DNA of 64,000 bases from an uncultured Prevotella sp. (GTDB lineage: Bacteria > Bacteroidota > Bacteroidia > Bacteroidales > Bacteroidaceae): the NCBI RefSeq assembly GCF_946407605.1, contig NZ_CAMJOS010000002.1, positions 62,001 through 126,000 on the forward strand, in the 5' to 3' direction. The notes below the pieces were generated by a model. It made no database searches. It was given only the letters and a program-made list of their open reading frames with translations, and had not been told where the DNA came from. Positions within the stretch are counted from its first letter, which is position 1. Every line of letters starts with the position of its first letter. Position numbers and translations under genes: made by a program. Shown piece after piece: positions 15,623 to 25,514 of this stretch.

Positions 15623-16459
15623 ATGATGAAGAGACTGATAGTGGTGGTGATGATGGCGGGGGTGCTGATGGGCAGCTGCGTACAGCGGCCGCAGCACCTG
15701 ACTGACGACGTGGTGCTGGGCTACACACCTGTGAAGAACCAGGACTCGTCGCAGCTGTGCTGGGCATACGCCATGCTGGCCGCCATAGAGACGGAGCACA
15801 TCATGCGAGGCGACTCGGTGAACCTGTCCGTGGCCTTTATAGAAAGGATGATGGAGCAGGAGACGGAGGCACCATCAACAGGACGGGGCACTTGCCTGAC
15901 GGCCCTGAGGCTGCTGCAGAAATATGGTGCCGTGCCCTATCAGTCGATGCCCACGACAGAGTATCTGCCGCCGCATCATGCCTATATGCTGGGCTGTGAA
16001 TACACGCTGGGGGAGTTTGCGAGAAGTGTGTGTGCACCAGGGGAATACATTGGACTGATGTCGACGGACGAGGCACCCTACGGCGAGATGGCGCTGCTGG
16101 ACGTGCCTGACAACTGGGACAGGGGTGAGTGTCTGAACCTGCCTATGGACTCGCTGCTGAGCACCACGGAGAGGGCCATCAGGACGGGACACGGCGTAGC
16201 CTGGGAGGGCGACATCAGCGAATGGGGCTTTAACTGGGAGGAGGGCTATGCCGTGACGTCGCTATGGAACGGCAGCACCTCGGACAATCATTGCATGGCG
16301 ATTGTGGGACTGGCCCACGACGAGGAGGGCAATCGCTATTTCATCATGAAGAACTCGTGGGGAAAAGAAAATCCGTATGGAGGACTGATGTACCTCGCAT
16401 ACGGATATTTCATGAAGAAGACGATAGCGGTCTTCTTGAACAAAGATCTTATTTATTGA
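15623..16459 (+). CDS. papain-like (C1 family) cysteine peptidase, lipoprotein
   Basis: Likely a surface or periplasmic peptidase of the papain/bleomycin-hydrolase group. The 278-residue protein starts with a lipoprotein signal (VLMGSC, lipid Cys at ~19). The catalytic Cys lies in [13 protein letters not shown] (~residue 48, with the oxyanion Gln before it), the His in DNHCMAIVG (~233), and the Asn in MKNSWG (~251). All three core residues are present, so it is probably active. Substrate unknown. The second Met (15626) is an alternative start. It has its own promoter and a repeat in the leader. Its last 11 bases overlap the 3' end of cysS on the other strand. Confidence 0.85.
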   Translation: MMKRLIVVVMMAGVLMGSCVQRPQHLTDDVVLGYTPVKNQDSSQLCWAYAMLAAIETEHIMRGDSVNLSVAFIERMMEQETEAPSTGRGTCLTALRLLQKYGAVPYQSMPTTEYLPPHHAYMLGCEYTLGEFARSVCAPGEYIGLMSTDEAPYGEMALLDVPDNWDRGECLNLPMDSLLSTTERAIRTGHGVAWEGDISEWGFNWEEGYAVTSLWNGSTSDNHCMAIVGLAHDEEGNRYFIMKNSWGKENPYGGLMYLAYGYFMKKTIAVFLNKDLIY

Positions 16460-17957
16460 GCTTCCAAGTGACGCCGTCCTTGGTGTCCTTGACCTCGAAG
16501 CCGGCAGCTGCCAACTCATCACGAATCTTGTCGCTGGTGGCCCAGTCCTTGTCGGCCTTGGCCTTGGCACGCAGCTCCAACACCATATCGACAACCTTGC
16601 CGAAGGCTTCTTCGCGAGCGTTGTTGGAAGTTGATAGTTGAGAGTTGAAAGTTGAAAGAGTTGAGAGGCCGAGGATATCCTCCGTGAAGAGGTGCATGGT
16701 CTCCTTGAGCTCCTTGAGGCATTCGGCGCAGATGGTGGCCTTGTGGTCGACGAGCTTGTTGACGACGGTGCAGGCCTCGAAGAGGTGGCTCAGCACCAGC
16801 GGCGTGGCCAGGTCGTCGTTCATAGCGTCGTAGCACTTCTGGCGCAGGGCCTTGACTACTTTCTCGGTCTCGGCATCGCACTTGTCGGAAACCTGAATGC
16901 GCTCGAGGTCGGCGATGGCGTTCATCAGCTTCTCATAACCCTTCTCGGCAGCCTGCAGGGCCTCGTTAGAGAAGTCGACGGTGCCGCGATAGTGGGCAGA
17001 GAGCACGAAGAAACGGATGGTCATGGGCGAGTAGGCCTTTTCGAGCAAGGGATGATTGCCCGTGAAGAACTGCTCGAGGGTGATGAAGTTGTTGTAAGAC
17101 TTACCCATCTTCTGACCATTGATGGTAAGCATATTGTTGTGCATCCAGTACTTCACGGCAGGATGACCCATAGAGGCCTGAGCCTGGGCTATCTCGCACT
17201 CATGGTGGGGGAAGACGAGGTCCATGCCGCCACCGTGGATGTCGAACATCTCGCCCAGATACTTACGACCCATAGCTGTGCACTCGCAATGCCAGCCAGG
17301 GAAGCCGTCGCTCCAGGGTGAGGGCCAGCGCATGATATGCTCGGGCTGGGCTTTCTTCCACAGGGCGAAGTCGGCCTGATTGTGCTTCTCGCCTACGCCA
17401 GCCAGCTCGCGGCTCTCGTCCTTGATGTTCTCAAGGCTGCGACCAGAGAGGATGCCGTACTTGAACTTCTTATTGTAGGCCTCGATGTCGAAATAGACGG
17501 AGCCGTTGCTCTCGTAGGCAAAGCCGTTGTCAAGAATCTGCTGCACCAGCTGCTGCTGCTCGATGATATGGCCTGTGGCGTGGGGCTCGATAGAGGGGCG
17601 CAGCACGTTGAGCGCATCCATATACTGATGGTAGCGGTTGGTGTAGTACTGGGCTATCTCCATAGGCTCGAGCTGCTCCAGGCGGGCCTTCTTGGCTATC
17701 TTGTCCTCACCCTCGTCGGCATCGTGCTCCAGGTGGCCCACATCGGTGATGTTGCGCACGTACCTTACCTTATAACCTAAGTGCTTCAGATAGCGAAACA
17801 CCAAGTCGAAGGTGATGGCAGGGCGAGCATGACCCAGATGGGGGTCGCCATAGACGGTGGGACCGCAGACATACATGCCCACATTGGGGGCGTGCAACGG
17901 CTCGAAGCGCTCTTTTTGGCGCGTCAGCGTATTGTAGATAACCAATTTCGATTCCAT
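16449..17957 (-). CDS. cysS: cysteinyl-tRNA synthetase
   Basis: Charges tRNA-Cys. 502 residues against 461 for E. coli. The HIGH-type motif is PHLGHARPA near residue 39, the zinc ligands include CGPTVYG (~31) and GWHCECTA, and the KMSKS motif is KMGKSYNN (~285). Residues ~431-445 ([12 protein letters not shown]) are encoded by a TTTCAAC heptamer tract (16623-16667). It is inserted in frame in the linker of the C-terminal anticodon-binding region, where length varies naturally. Essential enzyme, so the insertion must be tolerated. Own promoter at 17989. Confidence 0.96.
   Translation of the reverse strand: MESKLVIYNTLTRQKERFEPLHAPNVGMYVCGPTVYGDPHLGHARPAITFDLVFRYLKHLGYKVRYVRNITDVGHLEHDADEGEDKIAKKARLEQLEPMEIAQYYTNRYHQYMDALNVLRPSIEPHATGHIIEQQQLVQQILDNGFAYESNGSVYFDIEAYNKKFKYGILSGRSLENIKDESRELAGVGEKHNQADFALWKKAQPEHIMRWPSPWSDGFPGWHCECTAMGRKYLGEMFDIHGGGMDLVFPHHECEIAQAQASMGHPAVKYWMHNNMLTINGQKMGKSYNNFITLEQFFTGNHPLLEKAYSPMTIRFFVLSAHYRGTVDFSNEALQAAEKGYEKLMNAIADLERIQVSDKCDAETEKVVKALRQKCYDAMNDDLATPLVLSHLFEACTVVNKLVDHKATICAECLKELKETMHLFTEDILGLSTLSTFNSQLSTSNNAREEAFGKVVDMVLELRAKAKADKDWATSDKIRDELAAAGFEVKDTKDGVTWKLNK
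16623..16667. repeat. in-frame heptamer tract inside cysS
   Basis: In the sense direction TTTCAAC, TTTCAAC, TCTCAAC, TATCAAC, TTCCAAC: five heptamers with point changes, translated as part of CysS. Confidence 0.8.
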
Positions 17958-17988
17958 AATCTGTTTTCTCCTTATTAATAATTGGGTG

Positions 17989-17996
17989 CAAAGTTA
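17989..17996 (-). promoter_or_regulatory. -7 promoter element for cysS
   Basis: Minus-strand TAACTTTG, 32 bases before the start codon. Confidence 0.6.
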
Positions 17997-18088
17997 CGAA
18001 AAAAATCCCTCTCGACTGCATTATAGCGGCAAAATTTGTACTCTTAGCCTATATTTTACGACAAATCGTTAAATAATTGTGATTTTTC

Positions 18089-18119
18089 TTGGCTGTTAAA
18101 TTAAATTTGTTTAAATTTG
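18089..18119 (+). promoter_or_regulatory. promoter for the lipoprotein/DUF5723 pair
   Basis: TTG 18089-18091, 20-base spacer, TAAATTTG 18112-18119. Confidence 0.6.
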
Positions 18120-18177
18120 CAAAGCCAATATAAAATGCAGCAACAATTATTAATAATAATATTTAAAACCTAAAAGT

Positions 18178-20046
18178 ATGAAGACAAAAATGACGAAAAT
18201 GCTTTCGTGCTGCTTCTTAGTTGCAGGCGGCTTGATGATGGCAGGATGCTCCACCGACGACGGCATCGACGTTGGTGAGGTAGACACTTTGTTGGGTGTG
18301 GGTACGAATGGTTTCACCATCCCTGGTGGTGGCTCCGATCCCATCCAGTTGATTAACATCTTCAAGATTGACGACAGCGACTGTATCGACACCATCTTCG
18401 GTGGCAACTATCGCTTCTACAAGGACGATGACGGCATCGACGCCACCGACGTGAAGATCGACCCCGTGAGCGTGGACCTGGATGCCAACAAGATTCAGAC
18501 CTATAAGTTTGTGGTGCCTATCGCCTCGACCCACAACGCTCGCGAAGTGAACATGAGGAGAGCTGTCTACAACTTTAACAAGACGATTACCACCTTCGAC
18601 TTTACGGAGAACAACCTGACGGGTGCCATCCGCGAATTGCAGAATGCTGAAATCGCCCCCGTGCCCTTTAAGCTGACTGAGCAGTTCTCTAATGCTCTGG
18701 CCAATGCTCTGGGTAAGTTCACGGAACTGGAGCTGGAGTTGCCCGACTTCTTCAGCTTCGAGAATAATGAGGTACGCGTGAAGATGAATGGCGAAGGCGA
18801 AGTGTCAATGCCTGTCACCGACGGTAAGATACATATCACAGAAATCAAGACCGGTTCTGACCTGATTATCACTGGTAACATCGTAGCCATGGACTTCACC
18901 AAAGCCAAGAAGACTTTTGGCACCGACATTCAGGAGCTGAAGTTCAATGCTTCTACTAATTTCAAGCAGGACCTGGCACAGGTGATTATCAAGGGTCTGG
19001 TATTCATTGATGTGAAGTACGACGAGAATGACCTGGCTGATGATATCATCACACAGATCATAGGTAAGAGCGATGACGACTTCTATATCAGCAGTGTGTT
19101 CACCCTGGGTGAGGGCTACAAGCCTAAGATGGAGTTCCGCGACGTAACAGGCCGTTTCTTCCCCGATATCGACCTGAGCATCGACCCCGTGAAGATTACC
19201 GATATCCCCGACTTCCTGACCAAGGACGGCGTAAATATCGACCTCGCAGACCTGTTCCTGGAGCTGGGTGTCACCAGCACCATGCCATTGCCTGGCACCG
19301 TGAGTGTGAAGATGACGCCAGTCATCGACAAGTCGAAGAGGGCCTCTATCGTGGTTAACGGCATCAAGATTAACCAGAACTCTAAGTCGAAGGTGCTGAT
19401 TAGCCGTAAGGACAACCGCGCCAGCAAGAGCGGATATACCGACTACCACTGGAAGGGCGATGCCGACGGTTCTGGCGACATTGGCAACCTGCTGACCAAT
19501 ATTCCTGACGAGATTGAGTTCGACTGCGACGCCAAGGCCGACTCTGCCAACTTCTATAAGGTTTATCTGAACAAGAACTACAGCATCCAGCCCACCTACT
19601 TCATCGAGGCTCCCCTGTCGCTCAACGATGGCTCGTGCATTGTCTATGACGACAAAACCGATGACTGGAACAAAGACCTGAACGACAACGACATCGACCT
19701 GGACGGCACATCAACGCTGACCGTTGAGGGTGAGATTATCAACAACACCCCGCTGGTACTGGAGATCGACAAGCCCACTCCGATGGGTGTTGGTGGTACC
19801 GACATCAGCAGCATTGTCAATATCAACATGACCAAGGTAAGCGTCAGCCCCAACACTTCAAGCAAGATAACCATGGTGGTTACAACCACTGGCGACGGTC
19901 TGAAGAAGCTCGACGGTATCAAGTATTCAGTCTATGCCAAGTCGAACGGCGACACCACGCCGCTGAATGGTCGCAAGCACACCATCCAGATTAAGGACAT
20001 GAAGGCTAAGCTGAACGGTAAGATTACTATCAATTTGGACAACTAA
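18178..20046 (+). CDS. large lipoprotein of unknown function
   Basis: Not recognised as a named family. 622 residues with a lipoprotein signal: MKTKMTKMLSCCFLVAGGLMMAGC, lipid Cys at 24. The remainder is rich in Asp, Thr and short alternating hydrophobic stretches, as in beta-sandwich or solenoid surface proteins. No enzyme motif was seen. It is followed after 52 bases by a DUF5723 outer-membrane protein without a promoter between them. The two probably work together at the outer membrane. Confidence 0.75.
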   Translation: MKTKMTKMLSCCFLVAGGLMMAGCSTDDGIDVGEVDTLLGVGTNGFTIPGGGSDPIQLINIFKIDDSDCIDTIFGGNYRFYKDDDGIDATDVKIDPVSVDLDANKIQTYKFVVPIASTHNAREVNMRRAVYNFNKTITTFDFTENNLTGAIRELQNAEIAPVPFKLTEQFSNALANALGKFTELELELPDFFSFENNEVRVKMNGEGEVSMPVTDGKIHITEIKTGSDLIITGNIVAMDFTKAKKTFGTDIQELKFNASTNFKQDLAQVIIKGLVFIDVKYDENDLADDIITQIIGKSDDDFYISSVFTLGEGYKPKMEFRDVTGRFFPDIDLSIDPVKITDIPDFLTKDGVNIDLADLFLELGVTSTMPLPGTVSVKMTPVIDKSKRASIVVNGIKINQNSKSKVLISRKDNRASKSGYTDYHWKGDADGSGDIGNLLTNIPDEIEFDCDAKADSANFYKVYLNKNYSIQPTYFIEAPLSLNDGSCIVYDDKTDDWNKDLNDNDIDLDGTSTLTVEGEIINNTPLVLEIDKPTPMGVGGTDISSIVNINMTKVSVSPNTSSKITMVVTTTGDGLKKLDGIKYSVYAKSNGDTTPLNGRKHTIQIKDMKAKLNGKITINLDN

Positions 20047-20098
20047 ACCGTAGTGCGAAACAGAATATATTATCAAACACTAAAAGACTTCACAGATT

Positions 20099-21523
20099 AT
20101 GAAAACATCATTTAGAAAATATATACTGGCCGCAGCACTTACGGCATCGGCTGGAACCATGATGGCGCAGGAACTGAACTCGGCCTACTTCACCGACGAC
20201 TTCAAGTATCGCCACGACATGAATGCCGCCTATGGTAACGAGCAGACCTATATCGCCATCCCTGTCCTGGGTAACCTCAACGTTAAGCTGCAAGGATCGT
20301 TTGGCGTGGGCGACGTACTGTTTAAGAACCCCTACTACGGCAATCCGAAGTATCCCAACGCCAAGAAGACGGCTACCTTTATGCATCCGGGCATCAGCGC
20401 CGACGAGGCCCTGAAGGGACTTGACAAGAACGGCAACGACCTGATATTCGATATGGACATCCCCATCGTTTCTGTTGGTTTCAAGAGCTGGGGCGGTTAC
20501 AACACCATCGAGATTATGGAGCGCACCCATCTGGGCATGCAGCTGCCATATGAGTTCTTCGACTTTGCAAAGAACATGAGTAACAAGGAGTATTCCTTCG
20601 ACGACCTCGGCATGCGCGGCTGGAGCTATGCTGAGATAGCGTTCGGTCACTCTCGCAAGATTATGGACAACCTGCGTGTGGGTGCCAAGGTTAAGATTCT
20701 GTTAGGCGCTGCCTATGCCGACTTCTCCATGAATGGTGTCTCGGCCAAGATGGTTGGCGACACCTGGCTCATCCAGGGTAAGGCACGTGGCGAACTAATG
20801 ATGGAAGGCGCTAAGTTCAAGAACGTAAAGGAAGAGTATAAGACCCATCCAGGTCAGTACTTTAACCGCGTGGACGGTGTGGACTACGACAACGCCAAGA
20901 TTGGTGGCTTCGGTCTCGGACTGGACCTCGGTGCCGTGTATGAGTTCAAGGATATGGACCTCGACTGGCTCAATGGTGCCAAGGTGAGCTTGGCCCTGAA
21001 GGACCTCGGCTTCATCAGCTGGAGCAACACCATGGTGGCTGAGTCGTCAGGCGACCCCTTCGAGTTTACTGGTTTCAAGATGCGCTATGAGAATGGCAGC
21101 TTCGAGAGCGGTGGCGACGAGATCAGCGATGACTTCAAGGACTTTGCCAACCTGCAGGACAAGGGCACCGAGAGCGGTAAGACCAAGGCGCTGGCAGCTA
21201 CCATGCGTCTGGGTGTGGAGTATCCCCTCCCCGTCTATGACAAGGTGAAGTTCGGCTTGCTGGGTACCCATCGTTTCGACGGCATCTACAGCTGGACCGA
21301 GGGACGCCTCAGCGCCAACTACGAGCCCCTGAAGTGGCTCAATGGCGGCCTCAACATGGCAGTGACCTCTTATTGCACCACCATGGGTTGGGTGCTCAAT
21401 ATCCACCCCAATGCCATGAACATCTTCCTCGGCATGGACCACATGATTGGTAAGACTGGTAAATCGATGGTTCCCCTCGACAGCAATGTCAGCTTCAACT
21501 TCGGTATGAACGTGGCGTTCTAA
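20099..21523 (+). CDS. DUF5723 family outer-membrane protein
   Basis: 474 residues with a signal peptide (MKTSFRKYILAAALTASAGTMMAQ). The start ELNSAYF.DDFKYRHDMNAAYGNEQTYIAIPVLGN and the overall amphipathic strand pattern match the DUF5723 group, predicted outer-membrane beta barrels of Bacteroidota. It ends in an aromatic/hydrophobic strand (VSFNFGMNVAF) as expected of a barrel. Second gene of a pair with the lipoprotein at 18178. Substrate or partner unknown. A strong terminator follows. Confidence 0.8.
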   Translation: MKTSFRKYILAAALTASAGTMMAQELNSAYFTDDFKYRHDMNAAYGNEQTYIAIPVLGNLNVKLQGSFGVGDVLFKNPYYGNPKYPNAKKTATFMHPGISADEALKGLDKNGNDLIFDMDIPIVSVGFKSWGGYNTIEIMERTHLGMQLPYEFFDFAKNMSNKEYSFDDLGMRGWSYAEIAFGHSRKIMDNLRVGAKVKILLGAAYADFSMNGVSAKMVGDTWLIQGKARGELMMEGAKFKNVKEEYKTHPGQYFNRVDGVDYDNAKIGGFGLGLDLGAVYEFKDMDLDWLNGAKVSLALKDLGFISWSNTMVAESSGDPFEFTGFKMRYENGSFESGGDEISDDFKDFANLQDKGTESGKTKALAATMRLGVEYPLPVYDKVKFGLLGTHRFDGIYSWTEGRLSANYEPLKWLNGGLNMAVTSYCTTMGWVLNIHPNAMNIFLGMDHMIGKTGKSMVPLDSNVSFNFGMNVAF

Positions 21524-21544
21524 CGTCGTAAACCATAAAAGCAA

Positions 21545-21576
21545 AGGAGCATGATGATTTTCATGCTCCTTTTTTT
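21545..21576 (+). terminator. intrinsic terminator behind the DUF5723 gene
   Basis: Perfect 10-bp stem AGGAGCATGA (21545-21554) / TCATGCTCCT (21561-21570) followed by T6. Confidence 0.9.
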
Positions 21577-21605
21577 GGTTTTTTGCGCTTTTCTCACTAT
21601 CTTTG
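21574..21605 (+). promoter_or_regulatory. promoter for tRNA-Arg
   Basis: TTG 21575-21577, 20-base spacer, TATCTTTG 21598-21605. The -33 box overlaps the end of the preceding terminator. Confidence 0.65.
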
Positions 21606-21622
21606 CACCCGCAAACGCTGAT

Positions 21623-21694
21623 GCCCTGATAGTTAAATGGATATAACAAGGCTCTCCTAAAGCTTAGTTCCGAGTTCGATTCTCGGTCGGGGTA
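21623..21694 (+). tRNA. tRNA-Arg (CCT)
   Basis: Cloverleaf: acceptor GCCCTGA/TCGGGGT, D stem GTTA/TAAC, anticodon stem AGGCT/AGCTT with loop CTCCTAA (anticodon CCT, reads AGG), T arm CCGAG/CTCGG, discriminator A. CCA not encoded. Confidence 0.92.
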
Positions 21695-21761
21695 CTAACT
21701 ATTTGTCAATTTTGTCCTATCATTGGATAAAATATTGTGGCATGGAAAACAAATAGTTTTG

Positions 21762-21769
21762 TAATTTTG
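21762..21769 (+). promoter_or_regulatory. -7 promoter element for the GH29 gene
   Basis: TAATTTTG, 35 bases before the ATG. Confidence 0.55.
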
Positions 21770-21803
21770 CAGCCGAAATACTAACTACAAGAAGATTAAA
21801 AGA

Positions 21804-24800
21804 ATGAAGAAGCTATTTGTTTTGCTGCTGACGGCAGTGTCATTGTCCGTTGGTGCACAGAATGATGATGTTGCCGTGAAGACCGGCACGTTTGGCAACG
21901 ACTGGGAGTCGCTAAGCCAGTGGGAGTGTCCCGAATGGTTCATGGATGCCAAGTTCGGCATCTGGGCACACTGGGGCCCACAGTGTCAGGCCGAGGATGG
22001 CGACTGGTATGCACGTTTTATGTACTACGAGGGCAGTGGACAGTATAACTACCACGTGTCGCACTATGGCAATCCGAAGAACTTCGGACTGAAGGACCTG
22101 TGTAATGCATGGAAGGCCGACCAGTGGGACCCGCAGGAGCTGGTGAGCCTCTATAAGAGTGTGGGTGCCCGCTATTTCATGGCTCTGGGCAATCATCACG
22201 ACAACTTCGATAACTGGAACTCACCCTATCAGGAGTGGAACTCGGTGAACGTAGGACCAAAGAAAGATATCATCAAAGGATGGAGCGACGCCTGTAAGGC
22301 CGAGGGACTACCTTTGGGTGTCTCTATTCACGCCTCACATGCCTGGACATGGCTCGAGCCCTCGCAGCGCTATGATGGCAACCTGACCAAGGACGACGGC
22401 ACCGGCAAGTGGTGGGAGGGAATGGACCCTCAGGAGCTCTACGCCCAGAACCACACCCACTCCACGGGTTGGGACAACAGCGGCACCATACACTCGCAGT
22501 GGGAGTGGGGCAATGGTGCCTCACAGCCCTCGCAGGCCTATAAGCAGAAGTTCCAGAACCGTGTGCTGGAACTAATCAACGACTACGACCCCGACATGAT
22601 CTACTTCGACGATACCGCCATGCCATTCTATGGCTGCGACGACCAAATAGGCAAGAATATCTTGCAGCACTATTATAACCACAGTGCCGAGGGCCACGAC
22701 GGCAAGCAGCAGGTGGTGGTAACGGGAAAACAGCTCACCGACCAGCAGAAAGGTTATATGATGTGGGACGTGGAGCGTGGCATCCCCGACCGTCCGCAGA
22801 CGAACTACTGGCAGACCTGCACCTGCATAGGCCAGTGGCACTACGACCAGAATGTCTATAATAATAATGGTTATAAGAGTGGTGCCACCGTCATCCGTAT
22901 GCTCATCGATGTGGTCTCTAAGAATGGTAACCTGCTGTTGTCTATCCCCGTCAAAGGCAATGGCACCATCGACAGCCGTGAGCGACAGGTGTTGGCCGAC
23001 ATCAAGGCCTGGCTCGACATCAATGGCGAGAGTATCTACGGCACCCGCATGTGGAAGACCTTCGGTGAAGGTCCGTTGGCAGAGGCTGCCAACCCCATGA
23101 ATGCTCAGGGCTTCAACGAGGGACAGGCCTACTCGGCACAGGATGTGCGTTACGTGCAGAAACTTTCAACTTTACGCTCGGCTTTGCCGCTTGGCTTGTC
23201 CAAGAACTCTCACCTTTCAACTGTCTACGCCACCATCATGGCCTGGCCCGCAGCAGGTGCTTTTACCTTCAAGGCATTCTCCATCGCTGAACCGTCGTAT
23301 GTCGGCGAGGTGGACAAGGTGACCCTCCTTGGCGGTGGTGACGTGGCGTTCACGCAGGACATCAACGGCCTCACCATACAAGTTCCCAGTACAAAGCCCA
23401 ACAATATCGCCCCCGTCTTCCGCATCACTTTCAAGACAGACGAGCGCAATGCCTACGACGTGCTGCAGGAGCTCATCAATGGTGTGGAAACTGTTGTTAA
23501 TGAGTCCGCCACGAAGGTACAGGCCTATAACACTGGCAAGCTGAGTCCTGCCAAGCTCGACCAGCTGCGCGAAGCCCTCGCCAAGGCCAAAGGCGTGAAT
23601 GTCGGCTCTTCTGACGATATGTGCATCTCAGCCCGTGAAGCCCTTGCTGCAGCCTACCGACTGTTCCTCAGCGATGGCGTCAATAAGGGTGGTGCCTTCA
23701 ACGGCGCCATCGATGAGAACCTCACCACGCAACAGCTCATCGAGGCACAGGATTTTTCACGTGCTGCAGGCGGTAGCAGTCGTTTCGGTAAGCCCAAATA
23801 CTGGACCGTCGAGAACTTCAACATCCCTAATGGCAGCGACGGCACCAAGCAGGGCCTCGACAAATATAGTGGTCGCGAGGCCCTGATGCTCGGCGTGTGG
23901 AACGATGCCTCGAAGAACACCACAGGCAACCTCTCTAACGCCCGCCTCTATCGTAAAATGACGCTTCCTGCAGGTAAGTACTACTTCGGCGCGGCCTATA
24001 ACACCACTTATAATATGAGTGCCCAGGCCTATATGTTTGTCAGCACGCAGCTCTGCGCCACTGCCGACATCCCCACCCAGAGCATCGCCTACTATCCCAT
24101 CAGCCAGTGCACAGGCGACCTCACCACACAGGGCCTCTACTTCCAGTTAGACGCCGAGACCGAGGTCTATATCGGCTTCCAGGCCGACCTGCTCAATGGC
24201 TCTGCCACTCAGGAGTTCCGTGCCGAGCAGGTGTGCCTCTACACCCCTAAGGAGGCTGGTGAGATGCACTCCGAGGCTAACGGCTGGGAGAAGTGTGTGA
24301 ATCTGGGCGATGCCAGTCAGTATTTCTTTGCCATCTACGAACACGACACCGATACGGGTCTGGTACTCGGCACCGGCAACCGTCAGGGCTCGTCCTACCA
24401 GACCTTGTGGTACCAGTCTGACGTCTATCCCGAGGTCAACAAACGGGCCATCTTTACTATTGATGGCTTTGACTCCAACCATAACCCCATCAAGTTCAAC
24501 CTGGCTGCCATACCGCAATATGCCGTCATCACCTGTGCAGGCTATCCCGATGTCTGTCTGCAGAGCAACGACGCACCTAACGAGTGGACCTACCGCACTG
24601 AGAACAACGGCGAGGGATGGGTCGATCGTGCCTACATAGTGGCAGGCTATGCCACTATGCCCGATGCCTCATGGCGGCTTTGCAATAGGGATGGCTTTCT
24701 GGGACGCTACGATGGGTCCAACGAGATCTGCGGCAACAACACCATCGACGATGCCGGACACTATGACATCTACGCCATCCTGCGTGGTAACTACGTCGCT

Positions 24801-25421
24801 GCTGCCGAGAATATCGCCAAGGCTAGTGAGGATAATGCCATCGATATCTCCTACGTCATCACCAATGCCGACGCCACCCGCTACAACAATTTCCACGCCA
24901 AGCAGCCCGTGGGATGGACACTCTCGCAGAGCGACGCCTTCGAAGTGGAGTATGCCAACTACCTGCCTGCCAAGGTGGGCGACAGCTACTTCAACAAGTG
25001 GCAGGGCTCTGGCAACCTCACCGACCGCACCATCTCTCAGCAGGTCAGCGGGCTGCCCAGCGGCAAATACCGTCTCAGCGTGCGCACCAGCGCTTCCACC
25101 ATCCATAGTGGTGCCTGGCTCTTTGCCAATGCCGACAAGGCCGATATGACAAAGCTGAAGAATAGCACCGCCAGCGTCACCACCAACGTCACCGACGGCA
25201 TGCTGACCCTTGGCGTAGAGCTGAAGAACTACACCAGTAACGACTGTAAGTTTGATCACTTCACCCTGGAGTATCTGGGTGACGAAGCCTCAGGCATCCA
25301 TGAAATAAGAGGTCTGAACGAAGCTATACAAACATACTATAACCTCAACGGACAGCGAGTCGCCAAGCCTATCCGTGGTCTCTATATCATCAACGGAAAG
25401 AAGGTACTCGTCAAACCCTGA
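21804..25421 (+). CDS. GH29 alpha-L-fucosidase, multidomain secreted enzyme
   Basis: Removes alpha-linked fucose from glycans outside the cytoplasm. 1205 residues with a signal peptide (to ~18). The GH29 barrel covers ~30-420: WFMDAKFGIWAHWGP, ARYFMALGNHHDNFD, LGVSIHASHAW, and the pair D269-D270 in DMIYFDDTAMPF, where the nucleophile is expected. A C-terminal beta domain of GH29 follows and is interrupted at residues ~453-473 by a repeat-encoded insertion (see 23162-23222). The region ~560-1180 holds carbohydrate-binding-like modules (LPAGKYYFGAAY, LPSGKYRLSV). The end, YYNLNGQRV...LYIINGKKVLVKP, is a secretion-type tail. Alone with its own promoter and terminator. The specific fucosyl linkage is unknown. 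Confidence 0.9.
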   Translation: MKKLFVLLLTAVSLSVGAQNDDVAVKTGTFGNDWESLSQWECPEWFMDAKFGIWAHWGPQCQAEDGDWYARFMYYEGSGQYNYHVSHYGNPKNFGLKDLCNAWKADQWDPQELVSLYKSVGARYFMALGNHHDNFDNWNSPYQEWNSVNVGPKKDIIKGWSDACKAEGLPLGVSIHASHAWTWLEPSQRYDGNLTKDDGTGKWWEGMDPQELYAQNHTHSTGWDNSGTIHSQWEWGNGASQPSQAYKQKFQNRVLELINDYDPDMIYFDDTAMPFYGCDDQIGKNILQHYYNHSAEGHDGKQQVVVTGKQLTDQQKGYMMWDVERGIPDRPQTNYWQTCTCIGQWHYDQNVYNNNGYKSGATVIRMLIDVVSKNGNLLLSIPVKGNGTIDSRERQVLADIKAWLDINGESIYGTRMWKTFGEGPLAEAANPMNAQGFNEGQAYSAQDVRYVQKLSTLRSALPLGLSKNSHLSTVYATIMAWPAAGAFTFKAFSIAEPSYVGEVDKVTLLGGGDVAFTQDINGLTIQVPSTKPNNIAPVFRITFKTDERNAYDVLQELINGVETVVNESATKVQAYNTGKLSPAKLDQLREALAKAKGVNVGSSDDMCISAREALAAAYRLFLSDGVNKGGAFNGAIDENLTTQQLIEAQDFSRAAGGSSRFGKPKYWTVENFNIPNGSDGTKQGLDKYSGREALMLGVWNDASKNTTGNLSNARLYRKMTLPAGKYYFGAAYNTTYNMSAQAYMFVSTQLCATADIPTQSIAYYPISQCTGDLTTQGLYFQLDAETEVYIGFQADLLNGSATQEFRAEQVCLYTPKEAGEMHSEANGWEKCVNLGDASQYFFAIYEHDTDTGLVLGTGNRQGSSYQTLWYQSDVYPEVNKRAIFTIDGFDSNHNPIKFNLAAIPQYAVITCAGYPDVCLQSNDAPNEWTYRTENNGEGWVDRAYIVAGYATMPDASWRLCNRDGFLGRYDGSNEICGNNTIDDAGHYDIYAILRGNYVAAAENIAKASEDNAIDISYVITNADATRYNNFHAKQPVGWTLSQSDAFEVEYANYLPAKVGDSYFNKWQGSGNLTDRTISQQVSGLPSGKYRLSVRTSASTIHSGAWLFANADKADMTKLKNSTASVTTNVTDGMLTLGVELKNYTSNDCKFDHFTLEYLGDEASGIHEIRGLNEAIQTYYNLNGQRVAKPIRGLYIINGKKVLVKP
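23162..23222. repeat. in-frame repeat insertion in the GH29 gene, with palindromic core
   Basis: ACTTTCAACTTT, then ACGCTCGGCTTTGCCGCTTGG and CTTGTCCAAGAACTCTCACC, then TTTCAACTG. Heptamer ends flank a GC-rich core that shares ACGCTCGG with the elements at 14566 and 15540. It splits a beta-strand pair that in GH29 normally reads RY(V/T)...(L/V)YATI.GWP. Confidence 0.75.
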
Positions 25422-25457
25422 TATACTTCTGCAGTCCCTAAGGGAGACAAAAAAAGA

Positions 25458-25497
25458 AACAGCCCGTAAACACTCTCTGTTTGCGGGCCGTTTTGTT
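25458..25497. terminator. bidirectional terminator between GH29 and nrdG
   Basis: Stem GCCCGTAAAC (25462-25471) / GTTTGCGGGC (25479-25488), with T-rich and A-rich flanks suitable for both convergent genes. Confidence 0.8.
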
Positions 25498-25514
25498 ACC
25501 TAAAAACACTCTTC

